From the NCBI RefSeq assembly GCF_002813915.1, contig NZ_CP019335.1, forward strand, positions 3,703,777 through 3,767,776: a stretch of 64,000 nucleotides of DNA, read 5' to 3'. Below the pieces are notes generated by a model. It had not been told where the DNA came from, searched no databases, and worked only from the letters and a program-made list of their open reading frames with translations. The DNA is from Tenacibaculum sp. SZ-18. GTDB lineage: Bacteria; Bacteroidota; Bacteroidia; Flavobacteriales; Flavobacteriaceae. The translations under genes and the position numbers were made by a program. Position 1 is the first letter of the stretch, and every line of letters begins with the position of its first letter. Positions 24,946 to 34,454 of the stretch are shown one piece after another.

Positions 24946-25867
24946 GATTCCACTTTTTTTGATAATTAATTAAGTTGAGAATGGTTAATGTTACACTTAC
25001 AATTATGAACATGCTAATAAATAAAAACATTAATTCATTATTGGAAATGTCAACAAAAACAGCCGACACAATTACTATTAAACTAAAAGGAATAACTGAA
25101 AGATAAAAGCCGTTTTTTGTTTTCAGTCCATGTTTGTAACCAAACACATAAGAGATTCCAGTTATGATAATTAGGAGTAAGAAGGCGAATTCAAACTTTT
25201 CAAAAACCCCAATTGAAATTCCCAACGTAGCATAAGTTACAGATGCCAAAATCATAGTATATAAAAACCAATTTGGCGCCTTGTTTTTACTAAACACAAC
25301 GAACAAAACAGGAATCATATTTACGATAAAGTGCAAGGTATACACAAAAGTAATAGACCAGTTTTTGGCAACTTGTTCTGTATATAAATGAAGTGTTGTG
25401 TTCATTAATATAAAGTAGATTAACCACAAGGGAGCAAAATCAGAAACTATTGCCCATAATGTCACAAAAATGGTCCATCCGAGGAAAAAGTCATAAGCAT
25501 TCGCTCCAGTTTGGTAGATTTGTCCAAAAACAGCAAATAAAACGCCTACTAGAACAGAAGCTCCGGTAAGAATAATATTTTTAATCTTTTCATCGAGCTT
25601 TAATAAAAACAACATTGAGGTAGTAATGATTAAAATGCCTTGTGTTAAGCCAATCTTTACAAATTTGTGCATGTCTGCCCAGTTATAAGCAAAGAAGAAA
25701 ATGATTCCTGCAACGGTAAATCCTACACCTACACTGATAATGAATAGATTGAAAAATTTTTTCCAATCGGTTTGGTCACTGTAAACGTGATCGTTTAACG
25801 CTTTTTGAATAGTGTGTTCAGATGCGTTTGAATGCCTGCTTATAATGTGAATATCATCTCTTTTCAT
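24935..25867 (-). CDS. DUF2157 multi-pass membrane protein
   Basis: The 310-aa protein begins with a soluble helical segment (about 1-40), followed by about nine transmembrane helices. The early part (FTVAGIIFFFAYNWADMHKF) is characteristic of DUF2157. It is first in the overlapping DUF2157-DUF4401-GDYXXLXY operon. Function is unknown; the set is widespread in Bacteroidota. Confidence 0.82.
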   Translation of the reverse strand: MKRDDIHIISRHSNASEHTIQKALNDHVYSDQTDWKKFFNLFIISVGVGFTVAGIIFFFAYNWADMHKFVKIGLTQGILIITTSMLFLLKLDEKIKNIILTGASVLVGVLFAVFGQIYQTGANAYDFFLGWTIFVTLWAIVSDFAPLWLIYFILMNTTLHLYTEQVAKNWSITFVYTLHFIVNMIPVLFVVFSKNKAPNWFLYTMILASVTYATLGISIGVFEKFEFAFLLLIIITGISYVFGYKHGLKTKNGFYLSVIPFSLIVIVSAVFVDISNNELMFLFISMFIIVSVTLTILNLINYQKKWNHEE

Positions 25868-25894
25868 AAAGTAATTAACGTTATTAAAGAATCT

Positions 25895-26473
25895 TTATTT
25901 GAGAACTTGTACTAAATATACAATTCCAAAAAGCCATCCTACATACATTGATGTATAGGATAAAACATAAAAAATAGCTCTTTGAATTGAACCTTTTGTT
26001 TCATTTGATTTGTTGAAAACCAATTTTAATGCTCTAAAAAACAACCAATAAAGCATTCCTAAAATTATCAATAAGGAAAACCAAAAAACCACTTCTAAAA
26101 GAGCTAGTAACAGTACGAAAACAATAGACATTACTATCCAAAGTACAATCGATACAATAATCCCACTAATACCATCACCAACTTCCACAAAAGGAGTATC
26201 TAAGGAAGGTGAAGATTCAGAGAGTATTGCTTTTGGCTTGAAGCTTTTTATTTTAGGGAAATTATCAATTAAACCTATTCACGTATATAATCCGTAGGTC
26301 ATAAACGAAAACAGTACAGTTGCAATAATCCCCAAGGATAAATAGAAGTTAGTAGTAATGCTTCTGTTGTAATTTATCCCCGTAAAATAAACGGTAAGAA
26401 TAGTTACTACAATAATAATCATAGAAACAATAAAAACAGATTTCCCTTTGAAATATGGTTGTTTTATTTTCAA
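25895..26473 (-). pseudogene. Membrane protein gene interrupted by an in-frame TGA
   Basis: Two open segments lie in the same frame. Segment 1 (26473-26282) encodes MKIKQPYFKGKSVFIVSMII and ends SFMTYGLYT followed by TGA at 26279-26281. Directly after the stop the same frame continues IGLIDNFPKIKSFKPKAILS, ESSPSLDTPFVEVGDGISGI and then three to four hydrophobic helices, to the stop at 25895. Nothing is missing between the halves, so a single base change (for example CGA to TGA) appears to have split one protein of about 192 aa. A 97-codon frame starting at GTG 26188 is part of it. The family is not recognised. It lies 28 bp upstream of the DUF2157 gene. Confidence 0.7.
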
Positions 26474-26518
26474 GTCAAGGCAATTTTTGGTTCTTTGAGA
26501 ATGTGTAAAGAATTTAAC

Positions 26519-26884
26519 TTATGCTGTTCTCATAATCTTTTCAATTTTCTTTCTTCTTACCAACTTATCAATTATTTTATCCGAATAGCGTGCTTTTTGA
26601 GTGAGTTCAGTGGTAATTTCTTCCACACGATAACCACAAATAATATCTTTGATTAAACCTGTATTTGGATTTAAAAGTCCTTTATCAAAAAATGTTTTGC
26701 ACATAACTACGCTATTAATTAATTCTTGAATTTTGGTGTCATTAAAACCTGTTAACCATTCAATAGTTTGATACAGTTCTTCTTAGATTTTACCTTTATT
26801 TTCAATTTTATTTAGGTGTAGCGGGTATACAGAAGAAAACTTCATATTCGAATATAGTTCGTCGTGTTGACCGGTATTTGCCAT
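26519..26884 (-). pseudogene. DUF2200 family gene interrupted by an in-frame TAA
   Basis: From ATG 26884 the frame reads MANTGQHDELYSNMKFSSVY and PLHLNKIENKGKI, then TAA at 26783-26785. The same frame goes on with EELYQTIEWLTGFNDTKIQE, LINSVV and MCKTFFDKGLLNPNTGLIKD. It continues IICGYRVEEITTELTQKARY and KKIEKIMRTA to its natural stop at 26519. This is the full layout of DUF2200 proteins (about 120 aa), with one internal stop. A single base substitution would explain it. The 61-codon frame at 26519-26704 is just its C-terminal half. Confidence 0.8.
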
Positions 26885-26927
26885 AGATTTATATTTGTAG
26901 ATTTAAGTTAAAGTTATAAAAAGTAAA

Positions 26928-29900
26928 TTAAAACTCTGTTCCATAATAAGTTGTTGCATCCGCTAATAACTGATTTAGTAAGTTCTTTTCTTCAGCGATT
27001 CGGTTCTCGTTCCAATCTAAACTCTTGATAAAATCATTAACAATAACATCTAAATGTTTTGTGATACTGTTAATGTTAAAATACAAACGACCTGTTCTAC
27101 GCACAAAGAAATCAGCCAAACTATTAGTCATTTCAAAATTGATACAATACCATAATTCTGCACGAATTAATCGTTGTTCAATAGTTCCTGACGCAAAATA
27201 AGAAGTTCGTTCTAAAATTGTATTCGCTCTTTTTCCATAAGTCGTACACAAATGCCAAGCATAATAAGAATCTTCCATTCCTAAATCACGTAATTGTTGT
27301 TCCAATTGTTTTTGATAAGCTTCCACTTCATCAACTGAATGCATGCTGGGGTTTACTAATAAAATATTTTCAGTTTGTGATTTTTTATAAGAATTTCTTC
27401 GTTTTTCATCCATGGTTTTTAACACAGCATCAATAACACGATGTGCCATTTTGCGGTAACCGGTAAGTTTCCCTCCTGCAATTGAAATTAATCCGCTTTT
27501 AGAAATGAAGATCTCGTCTTTTCTTGAGAGTTCCGAAGGATCCTTTTCATCTTCATGAATTAGAGGTCGTAAACCGGCCCAATTCGATTCGATTTCATTG
27601 ATGGTCAAATTAACATCGGGAAATGTATTATTTACAGCTTTTAAAAGATACTCGGCATCCTCTTTAGTAGCAACTACGCGATCCAAACTTCCATAGTAAT
27701 TAGTGTCTGTAGTTCCAACGTAAGTGCATCTCCCTCTTGGAATTGCAAAAACCATTCTTCCGTCTGGAACATCAAAATAAACAGATTGCTTAATCGGTAA
27801 TTTTTCGTACGGAAAAACAATATGAACACCTTTGGTTAAATGTAAGTGTTTGTTGTTCATAGAAGTATCTTTCTCCCTTAATAAATCCACCCACGGACCT
27901 GCGGCAGAAACATAATTTCGTGCTTTTACATTGAATTTTTTACCAGTATTGATGTCGATACATTGTACATTTTCAATTTTTCCTTCTTTATTATAAAGGA
28001 AAGATTCCATTTCGCAGTAATTAACAACTGTTGCCCCAAATTCGGAAGCTTTCTTTAATATTTCAATTGTTAAACGAGCATCATCTGTTCTATATTCCGC
28101 ATAGTATCCACTGCCCAATGTGATTTTCTCATCTAGCATTGGTTCTTTTTCCATGGTTTCTTTTTTGTCTAGCATTCTTCGAGCATCGTCTCCACCAACA
28201 TTTGCCAATAAATCGTAAACCTTCAAACCAATTGCAGTCATCATTTTACCATAAGTTCCACCTTCAATCAAAGGCAATAACATCTTTTCAGGAATAACTA
28301 AATGTGGAGCAAGTTTATGCACAATTGCACGCTCTGAACCAGATTCTCTTACCAAACCTATTTCTAATTGTTTTAAGTACCGTAGTCCGCCATGTATGAG
28401 TTTTGTAGATTTATTACTTGTTCCTGAGGCAAAATCGTTTTTTTCAACCAAACAAACTTTCATTCCTCTAGAAGAAGCATCTAATGCAATTCCAGCTCCT
28501 GTAATTCCTCCTCCGATAACCAATAAATCGAAAGACTCTGACTTTAACTTTTTCAGATGTTTATCGCGATCCAAAACCGAGAAACGAACTGGATCAGGTT
28601 TACCTTTTTTCTTTTTCGAAGTTTTTGTTCGTTCGATAGCTTTTAGCCAACCTTTATATTTCTTTTTACGAACTTTAGGTTTCATTTTTGTTGTAAAAAT
28701 GGTATCAACTTCTCGAATAGTTTCGATATCGTTTTTGGTCCAAATTCCCGCTTTCATTCCCGCTAATAAGGCCGCTCCAAAAGCAGTAACTTCAATCATT
28801 TTCGGTCGATCAACAGATACATTTAAAATATCAGATTGAAATTGCATTAAGTAGTTATTAGCACTTGCGCCACCATCAACTTTTAATGAAATTATTTCTT
28901 TCCCACTATCTTTCATCATAGCGGTAATTACATCTTTGGTTTGATACGCCAAAGCTTCAACTGTTGCTTTGATAATTTCTTCTTTATCCGTATCTAAGGT
29001 CATTCCATAAATACTTCCTTTAGCTTCTGCATCCCAATAAGGTGCACCTAATCCAGCAAAAGCGGGAACAACATAAATGTTTTTTAACGGCGGAATACGA
29101 TTACAAATTTCTTCTGTATCAGCTGCGTTATCAATAAGGTTCAAACGATCTCTTAGCCATTGGATAGAGGCACCTCCAACGAAAACACTCCCTTCTAATG
29201 CGTATTGAACAGTTTCAGATTCTAAACTACAAGTCAAAGTTGTGAGTAATCCACTTTGTGAAATTACTTGGTTTGTTCCTGTATTCAAAAGCATAAAGCA
29301 TCCTGTTCCATAAGTGTTTTTAGCAATGCCTGCTTTAAAACCTCCTTGTCCAAATAAAGAAGCTTGTTGATCTCCCGCAACACCATAGATTGGAATTGTA
29401 TTTCCTTCAAAATTAATATCTCCGAAATGAGATGATGAGGTTTGAACTTCTGGTAATAAAGAAGTTGGTATTTCTAAAGATTTAAGTAAGGTATCATCCC
29501 AACTTAAATTTTTAATATCATAAATCATCGTGCGAGACGCATTGGTATGGTCGGTAACATGTTTTTGATGATTGGTGAATTTGTAAATTAACCAACTATC
29601 AACAGTTCCAAAACAAAGTTTACCTGCGTTTGCTTTTTCTTTTGCTCCATCAACATTTTCAAGGATCCACTTTAATTTTGTCGCAGAAAAATAAGAGTCG
29701 ATAACTAAACCAGTATGTTCTTTTACGTAGTTAGATAAACCACGGTTTTTTAAATCGTCACAGATATCTTTAGTTCTTTTATCTAACCAAACAATAGCAT
29801 TATAAATAGGTTCTCCGGTTTCTTTATCCCAAACGATCGTTGTTTCACGTTGATTGGTAATTCCAATAGCTGCAATTTCTGAAGGTTGAATTCCTGAATT

Positions 29901-30095
29901 TTTAATAGCTTCATGAAACGTTTCTTTTTGATCATTAAAAATCTCAATTGGATCGTGTTCAACCCAACCAGATTTAGGATAATACTGCGTTAATTCTTTT
30001 TGAGCAATCGCTTTTATTTGTCCCTTTTTATCGAAAATAATTGTTCGTGTACTTGTTGTACCTTGATCGAAAGCGACTATATATTTTTGCTCCAT
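26928..30095 (-). CDS. Bifunctional glycerol kinase / FAD glycerol-3-phosphate dehydrogenase fusion
   Basis: This is one uninterrupted 1055-codon frame. Residues 1 to about 495 are a complete FGGY-type glycerol kinase: FDQGTTSTR near 9-17, SGWVEHDP near 42-49, CFGTVDSWL, YGTGCFML and KVDGGASANN. A Lys-rich linker (about 490-510) follows. Residues about 510-1055 form a complete GlpD-type dehydrogenase: FAD motif GGGITGAGI starting at 528, GTSNKSTKLIHGGLRYL, FAIPRGRCTYVGTTD, ISIAGGKLTGYRKMA and a C-terminal DAO_C helical domain. Usual lengths are about 500 (GlpK) and 550 (GlpD), so neither half is shortened. The protein would phosphorylate glycerol and oxidise the G3P to DHAP, passing electrons to quinone at the inner membrane. 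No glycerol channel gene is in the window. Confidence 0.95.
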   Translation of the reverse strand: MEQKYIVAFDQGTTSTRTIIFDKKGQIKAIAQKELTQYYPKSGWVEHDPIEIFNDQKETFHEAIKNSGIQPSEIAAIGITNQRETTIVWDKETGEPIYNAIVWLDKRTKDICDDLKNRGLSNYVKEHTGLVIDSYFSATKLKWILENVDGAKEKANAGKLCFGTVDSWLIYKFTNHQKHVTDHTNASRTMIYDIKNLSWDDTLLKSLEIPTSLLPEVQTSSSHFGDINFEGNTIPIYGVAGDQQASLFGQGGFKAGIAKNTYGTGCFMLLNTGTNQVISQSGLLTTLTCSLESETVQYALEGSVFVGGASIQWLRDRLNLIDNAADTEEICNRIPPLKNIYVVPAFAGLGAPYWDAEAKGSIYGMTLDTDKEEIIKATVEALAYQTKDVITAMMKDSGKEIISLKVDGGASANNYLMQFQSDILNVSVDRPKMIEVTAFGAALLAGMKAGIWTKNDIETIREVDTIFTTKMKPKVRKKKYKGWLKAIERTKTSKKKKGKPDPVRFSVLDRDKHLKKLKSESFDLLVIGGGITGAGIALDASSRGMKVCLVEKNDFASGTSNKSTKLIHGGLRYLKQLEIGLVRESGSERAIVHKLAPHLVIPEKMLLPLIEGGTYGKMMTAIGLKVYDLLANVGGDDARRMLDKKETMEKEPMLDEKITLGSGYYAEYRTDDARLTIEILKKASEFGATVVNYCEMESFLYNKEGKIENVQCIDINTGKKFNVKARNYVSAAGPWVDLLREKDTSMNNKHLHLTKGVHIVFPYEKLPIKQSVYFDVPDGRMVFAIPRGRCTYVGTTDTNYYGSLDRVVATKEDAEYLLKAVNNTFPDVNLTINEIESNWAGLRPLIHEDEKDPSELSRKDEIFISKSGLISIAGGKLTGYRKMAHRVIDAVLKTMDEKRRNSYKKSQTENILLVNPSMHSVDEVEAYQKQLEQQLRDLGMEDSYYAWHLCTTYGKRANTILERTSYFASGTIEQRLIRAELWYCINFEMTNSLADFFVRRTGRLYFNINSITKHLDVIVNDFIKSLDWNENRIAEEKNLLNQLLADATTYYGTEF

Positions 30096-30136
30096 TGCTT
30101 ATTGTGAGGGTTTTAGTTGTTCTTCTTGAAGTGTTT

Positions 30137-30874
30137 TTAACTATTTTCTAGTTGTAAACTGACTTGTAGAATGTTTTTCTTTTCTAAAATAGGCAAATTA
30201 TTGAATTTAAGAAGCAGTTGTGCTACAGCAATTGTATCATTTTCACAATAACGAATAATTCTAGTAATGTCTTTATCTTTAAAATAGACGTTAGCAACCT
30301 CACTACCATCAATATCTTGTTTTGGGGAAGGAACTCCTAAAACATGTGTAAGTAAACTTAAGGAAGTATAATGTTTAAAGTCACCAAACTTCCAAAGTTC
30401 CATGGTGTCTAAATGCGGAACTTCCCATGGTTTTTTTCCAAATAAATTGAGTTTTTTCGGTAATGTAATTCCATTAATGACCATTCTTCTAGCGATGTAA
30501 GGAAAGTCGAATTCCTTACCGTTATGGGCGCACAACAGGTATTTTTTGTGATTAAAATGAGTGTCTAATAAATCTTTAAAATCTAATAGAATTTCATTTT
30601 CATTACTTCCTGCAAAAGAGGTAACTCGTAGTTGTAGATTGTTTTCTTTTTCAACAAAGTAGCCTACAGAAATACAGATGATTTTTCCAAACTCTGCCCA
30701 AATTCCGGCACGTTGGTAAAACTGTTTTGGTGTGAATTCATCTTTTCGTTGATACTGAGTTTTCAGTTCAAACAAATGTTGGGTTTCCTCTGGAACATCA
30801 TTCCAATATTCGTACTGAGGAATCGTTTCAATATCTAAAAACAAGATATTTTTCAGTTCAAAATGTGTTGACAT
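30137..30874 (-). CDS. Predicted 3'-5' exonuclease (DEDD, PolB-like)
   Basis: The protein is 245 aa with an RNase H-like fold. Motif I is FLDIETIP (Asp and Glu at about 14-16), motif II CAHNGKEFDFPYIARR, and motif III RYCENDTIAVAQLL with the terminal Asp. These provide the acidic metal ligands of DEDD exonucleases. The protein resembles the stand-alone PolB-related 3'-5' exonuclease family. It probably acts in DNA or RNA trimming or repair. It is 41 bp upstream of the GlpK-GlpD gene on the same strand. Confidence 0.8.
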   Translation of the reverse strand: MSTHFELKNILFLDIETIPQYEYWNDVPEETQHLFELKTQYQRKDEFTPKQFYQRAGIWAEFGKIICISVGYFVEKENNLQLRVTSFAGSNENEILLDFKDLLDTHFNHKKYLLCAHNGKEFDFPYIARRMVINGITLPKKLNLFGKKPWEVPHLDTMELWKFGDFKHYTSLSLLTHVLGVPSPKQDIDGSEVANVYFKDKDITRIIRYCENDTIAVAQLLLKFNNLPILEKKNILQVSLQLENS

Positions 30875-30967
30875 GAATATATAGCAATTTGATTTTCAGT
30901 GTGCAATTTTGGTAAAAGTATGAAATTATTTTAAAACAGGAATATCTATCATTCAATTGGACAAAAT

Positions 30968-30996
30968 AAAAAAATCCCGTTTTAACGGGATTTTTA
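30968..30996 (-). terminator. Terminator after the aminopeptidase P gene
   Basis: The stem AAAATCCCGT / ACGGGATTTTT ends 5 bp from the stop at 31001. On the minus strand it is followed by a T-run. Confidence 0.85.
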
Positions 30997-31000
30997 TGAG

Positions 31001-32296
31001 TTATGATTTGTTCATAATATCTTCAATTTCTTCTGCTTCAATTGGAATGTTTCGCATTAAATTGAATGGTTCACCGTTTTCTTGAATAACAACGTCGTCC
31101 TCTAAACGAATTCCAAATCCTTCATCTGGCAGATAAATTCCTGGCTCAACAGTAAACACCATGTTCGCTTGCAATGGTTCATGTAATAAACCGTAATCGT
31201 GCGTATCTAATCCCATATGATGAGAAGTTCCGTGCATGAAATACTTTTTATATGCTGGCCAATCTGGATTTTCATTTTGAATATCTGCTTTGTCTAATAA
31301 TCCTAAACCCAGTAATTCAGAAGTCATTAATTTTCCGACTTCTTTATGATATTCTGTCCAATCTGCACCAGGAACTAACATTTTAGTGGCATCCTTTTTA
31401 ACGCGATTTACAGCATTATACACATCTCTTTGACGATCTGTAAAACGTCCAGAAACAGGAATTGTTCTACTCATATCACTCGAGTAATTTGCGTATTCAG
31501 CACCTACATCTAGTAAAATTAATTCATCAGCTTTACATTGTTGGTTATTTTCAATATAATGTAAAACGTTGGCATTACTTCCGCTAGCTATAATTGGAGT
31601 ATAGGCAAATCCTTTAGAACGATTTCTTAAGAATTCATGAGAAAACTCCGCTTCAATTTCATATTCCCAAACATCAGGTTGTACGAAATTTAATATTCTT
31701 CTGAAACCTTTCTCTGTAATATCACAAGCTTTTTGAATTAAATCTAATTCAATTTGATCTTTTACAGAACGTAAACGTTGTAAAATAGGATTACTCTTAG
31801 CAACAGAATGTGCAGGGTATTTATTTAGTAACCATTTTGTAAAACGTGCTTCTCTGGTTTCCGTTTCAATATTTGCACGATAATGCTCATTTGTATTGAT
31901 ATAAACAGTATCTGCATACGCCATCATTTCCGCCAATACTTTCTCTAAATCTTGTAACCAAAAAACAGTTTTAACCCCACTAGCTTCAAAAGCTTTTTCT
32001 TTAGTTAATTTCTCACCTTCCCAAACCGCGATATGCTCATTTGTTTCTCTTAAAAATAAGACTTCTCTTAAACTTTCTTTAGGACAGTCTGGAAAAATCA
32101 CTAAAATACTTTCTTCCTGATCTACACCACTTAAAAAGAAAATATCTCGGTGTTGTTCAAAAGGAAGAGTAGAATCTGCACTTACAGGATAAATATCATT
32201 AGAATTAAATACAGCTAAACTATTTGGCTTCATTTGAGCCATAAAGTTTTTTCTGTTCTTTATGAAAAGTTGTTTGTTTATTGGTAAATATTTCAT
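31001..32296 (-). CDS. Aminopeptidase P family (M24B) Xaa-Pro aminopeptidase
   Basis: The protein is 431 aa from MKYLPINKQL. An in-frame start 11 codons upstream (32329) overlaps the promoter -7 box and is rejected. The N-terminal AMP_N domain (about 1-140) is followed by the pita-bread peptidase domain. Dinuclear metal ligands are visible: LLDVGAEY (Asp), SDMSRT (Asp), GTSHHMGLDTHD (His), TVEPGIY (Glu) and IRLEDDV (Glu). The enzyme removes N-terminal residues preceding proline from peptides in the cytoplasm. Confidence 0.93.
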   Translation of the reverse strand: MKYLPINKQLFIKNRKNFMAQMKPNSLAVFNSNDIYPVSADSTLPFEQHRDIFFLSGVDQEESILVIFPDCPKESLREVLFLRETNEHIAVWEGEKLTKEKAFEASGVKTVFWLQDLEKVLAEMMAYADTVYINTNEHYRANIETETREARFTKWLLNKYPAHSVAKSNPILQRLRSVKDQIELDLIQKACDITEKGFRRILNFVQPDVWEYEIEAEFSHEFLRNRSKGFAYTPIIASGSNANVLHYIENNQQCKADELILLDVGAEYANYSSDMSRTIPVSGRFTDRQRDVYNAVNRVKKDATKMLVPGADWTEYHKEVGKLMTSELLGLGLLDKADIQNENPDWPAYKKYFMHGTSHHMGLDTHDYGLLHEPLQANMVFTVEPGIYLPDEGFGIRLEDDVVIQENGEPFNLMRNIPIEAEEIEDIMNKS

Positions 32297-32326
32297 TTCA
32301 ATTTGGCATTTACGTGTTTGTATTCC

Positions 32327-32355
32327 CAAATGTAATTAAAGAAATCTGTACTCAA
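32327..32355 (-). promoter_or_regulatory. Promoter of the aminopeptidase P gene
   Basis: On the minus strand TTG (32353-32355) is followed after 18 nt by TACATTTG (32327-32334). This is a full match to TTG-N17-23-TAnnTTTG. It places the transcription start downstream of the alternative start at 32329, so the ATG at 32296 is used. Confidence 0.65.
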
Positions 32356-32370
32356 AGTAGCCAAATGGCG

Positions 32371-32940
32371 TTATTTTATGTTTTTGCGGATTCTACTCAT
32401 ATGTCTTGTAGAAATTCCTAAGAAGGAAGCTAAATAAAGAAGAGGAATACTTTGTAAAAGTTGTGGATCGTTGTTGAGTAATTTTTGATATCGTTCTTCT
32501 GGGGATAGTGTAAGCAAGTCTATTCTATAATCATCGATTCTAAAAATTTGATTTTCGATGAGCTTATGATAAAACATGAAAAATGCTTCATTATTCTTAA
32601 GTAAGTCTTTGAAATTCTCTGCAGATATAATCCACAGAGTACAATCACTTAACGCTTTGATGCTTTTTCTAGATGGTTTTTGATTTAAAAAGCTTTTAAG
32701 TGCAACAGTGCAGGAGTTTTTTAATGCTAAATATGTTGTTTTTTCCTCACCATTGAAAAGAATAGCATGTTGTAAAACACCGCTTTCTACAAAACAAAAG
32801 TGATTGCATACAGCGCCTTCCTTCACGAAAAAATCATTTTTTTTAAGTGTGGTTTTTTCGAAGGCATTAATTACCTCGGGTAATTCTTCATCCAAAGAAG
32901 GATTATCAATAATATGTTTTAGATATCTCTCTAAATTCAT
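32371..32940 (-). CDS. Crp/Fnr family transcriptional regulator
   Basis: The protein is 189 aa. A cyclic-nucleotide-binding-like beta-roll (about 25-125; FVKEGAVCNHFCFVESGVLQ) is followed by a helical hinge and a C-terminal helix-turn-helix (SIPLLYLASFLGISTRHMSR). The helix-turn-helix is typical of the short Bacteroidota Crp-like regulators. The ligand and targets are unknown. It is 57 bp downstream of the DEAD-box helicase gene on the same strand. Confidence 0.85.
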   Translation of the reverse strand: MNLERYLKHIIDNPSLDEELPEVINAFEKTTLKKNDFFVKEGAVCNHFCFVESGVLQHAILFNGEEKTTYLALKNSCTVALKSFLNQKPSRKSIKALSDCTLWIISAENFKDLLKNNEAFFMFYHKLIENQIFRIDDYRIDLLTLSPEERYQKLLNNDPQLLQSIPLLYLASFLGISTRHMSRIRKNIK

Positions 32941-32997
32941 AATACAAATTAAGGCATATTCGTTTACTTTGAATTCCTGATTATTATCAAAAAAAGG

Positions 32998-34323
32998 TTA
33001 TCCGTTATCTTTTATAGATCCTTTTTTAAACCTTCTTTTATTGTTATTTCTCCTATTTTTCGGTGATTTAGAATTGTTTTCTTTAGTCTCGTTAGATTTC
33101 TTTTTACGACCAAAGTTTCTTTTAGGTTTATTGGTTTGAGATGTTTTAGGTTTTTTAGTTGAAGACCTATTTTGTTGAGATTGTTCAGTAGGAGTAGGAT
33201 CGAAATCTTCTAATTCAACAATTTTTAGCTTTTGCTGTAATAACTTTTCTATGTTTTTCACATATTCTAATTCTTCTCTACTTACTAAAGAGATTGCTTC
33301 TCCGCTTGCGCCCGCTCTACCTGTTCTTCCTATTCTATGTACATAGTCTTCTGGAACATTGGGTAATTCATAATTGATAACATGTGGTAATAGTGGAATA
33401 TCTAAACCTCGTGCGGCAATATCAGTGGCAACTAAAACACGAATGCTGTTTTCTTTAAATCCTTTTAAGGCTTTTTTACGTGCACTTTGACTTTTATTAC
33501 CATGAATTGCAGCTGAAGAAATATCTTTCTTTTGAAGTTTCTCAGCTAATCTATTTGCACCGTGTTTGGTTCTTGTGAAAATTAGTACTTGATCCCAGTT
33601 GCCTTTTGAAATCAATTCAATAACCATTGCTGCTTTTCTACTTTTTGGAACACGATAAATCTTTTGTGTTACCATTTCTGCAGTTGTATTTTCTGGTTCA
33701 GCTTCAACTAAGGAAGGATTGGTTAAAATACCTTGCGCTAGTTTTTTGATTTCTTTTGAAAAAGTAGCTGAGAAAAGTAAGTTTTGTCTTTGTTTAGGTA
33801 GAAGAGCGATTATTTTTTTAATATCTCTAACAAATCCCATATCGAGCATTCTATCCGCTTCATCAAGAATTAGAATATCAACTCGTTTTAAAGACAATGC
33901 TTTTTGGTCATGCAAATCTAAAAGTCTTCCAGGCGTAGCAACTAAAACATCAATTCCATTTCTAATGGCAGCAATTTGTTTTTGTGGTTTTACACCTCCA
34001 AATATTACGGTGGATTTTATATTGACATGTTTACTGTAATCTCTTACGTTGTCATAAATTTGAGCAGCTAATTCTCTTGTTGGTGTTAATATAAGCGCTC
34101 GAATTGGACGAAACTTTGGGTTTTTTGTATCTGTAATTATTTGTAAAATCGGTAATGTAAATCCTGCTGTTTTACCAGTTCCGGTTTGCGCCGAGGCAAG
34201 AACATCATTTCCTTTTAAAATTACTGGGATTGCTTTTTCTTGTATTGGGGATGGAGTGGTATATCCTTTTTCTTTAATTGCTTTTAAAAGCTCTTTTTTT
34301 AATCCTAACGATTCAAATGTCAT
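32998..34323 (-). CDS. DEAD-box ATP-dependent RNA helicase (RhlE-like)
   Basis: The protein is 441 aa. Helicase motifs are in order: Q motif ([12 protein letters not shown]), motif I AQTGTGKT, Ia [37 protein letters not shown] and [12 protein letters not shown]. The C-terminal about 70 residues are Lys/Arg/Asn-rich and disordered, typical of RNA-binding tails in RhlE-like proteins. It should unwind structured RNA in ribosome assembly, mRNA decay or cold adaptation. Confidence 0.93.
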   Translation of the reverse strand: MTFESLGLKKELLKAIKEKGYTTPSPIQEKAIPVILKGNDVLASAQTGTGKTAGFTLPILQIITDTKNPKFRPIRALILTPTRELAAQIYDNVRDYSKHVNIKSTVIFGGVKPQKQIAAIRNGIDVLVATPGRLLDLHDQKALSLKRVDILILDEADRMLDMGFVRDIKKIIALLPKQRQNLLFSATFSKEIKKLAQGILTNPSLVEAEPENTTAEMVTQKIYRVPKSRKAAMVIELISKGNWDQVLIFTRTKHGANRLAEKLQKKDISSAAIHGNKSQSARKKALKGFKENSIRVLVATDIAARGLDIPLLPHVINYELPNVPEDYVHRIGRTGRAGASGEAISLVSREELEYVKNIEKLLQQKLKIVELEDFDPTPTEQSQQNRSSTKKPKTSQTNKPKRNFGRKKKSNETKENNSKSPKNRRNNNKRRFKKGSIKDNG

Positions 34324-34369
34324 AAATATGTGTATAGAAATAAATTAAGTTTTATTTCTTTATCGATTA

Positions 34370-34377
34370 CAAAGGTA
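34370..34377 (-). promoter_or_regulatory. -7 box of the DEAD-box helicase gene
   Basis: TACCTTTG on the minus strand, 47 nt upstream of the ATG at 34323. No clear TTG at the usual spacing. Confidence 0.45.
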
Positions 34378-34454
34378 CTGTTATAGATCTTGTAAAATGA
34401 AAAAAGTGTCAAAAAACTAGTTTAGACGCTTTCAAATATTCTTTATTACGAATG

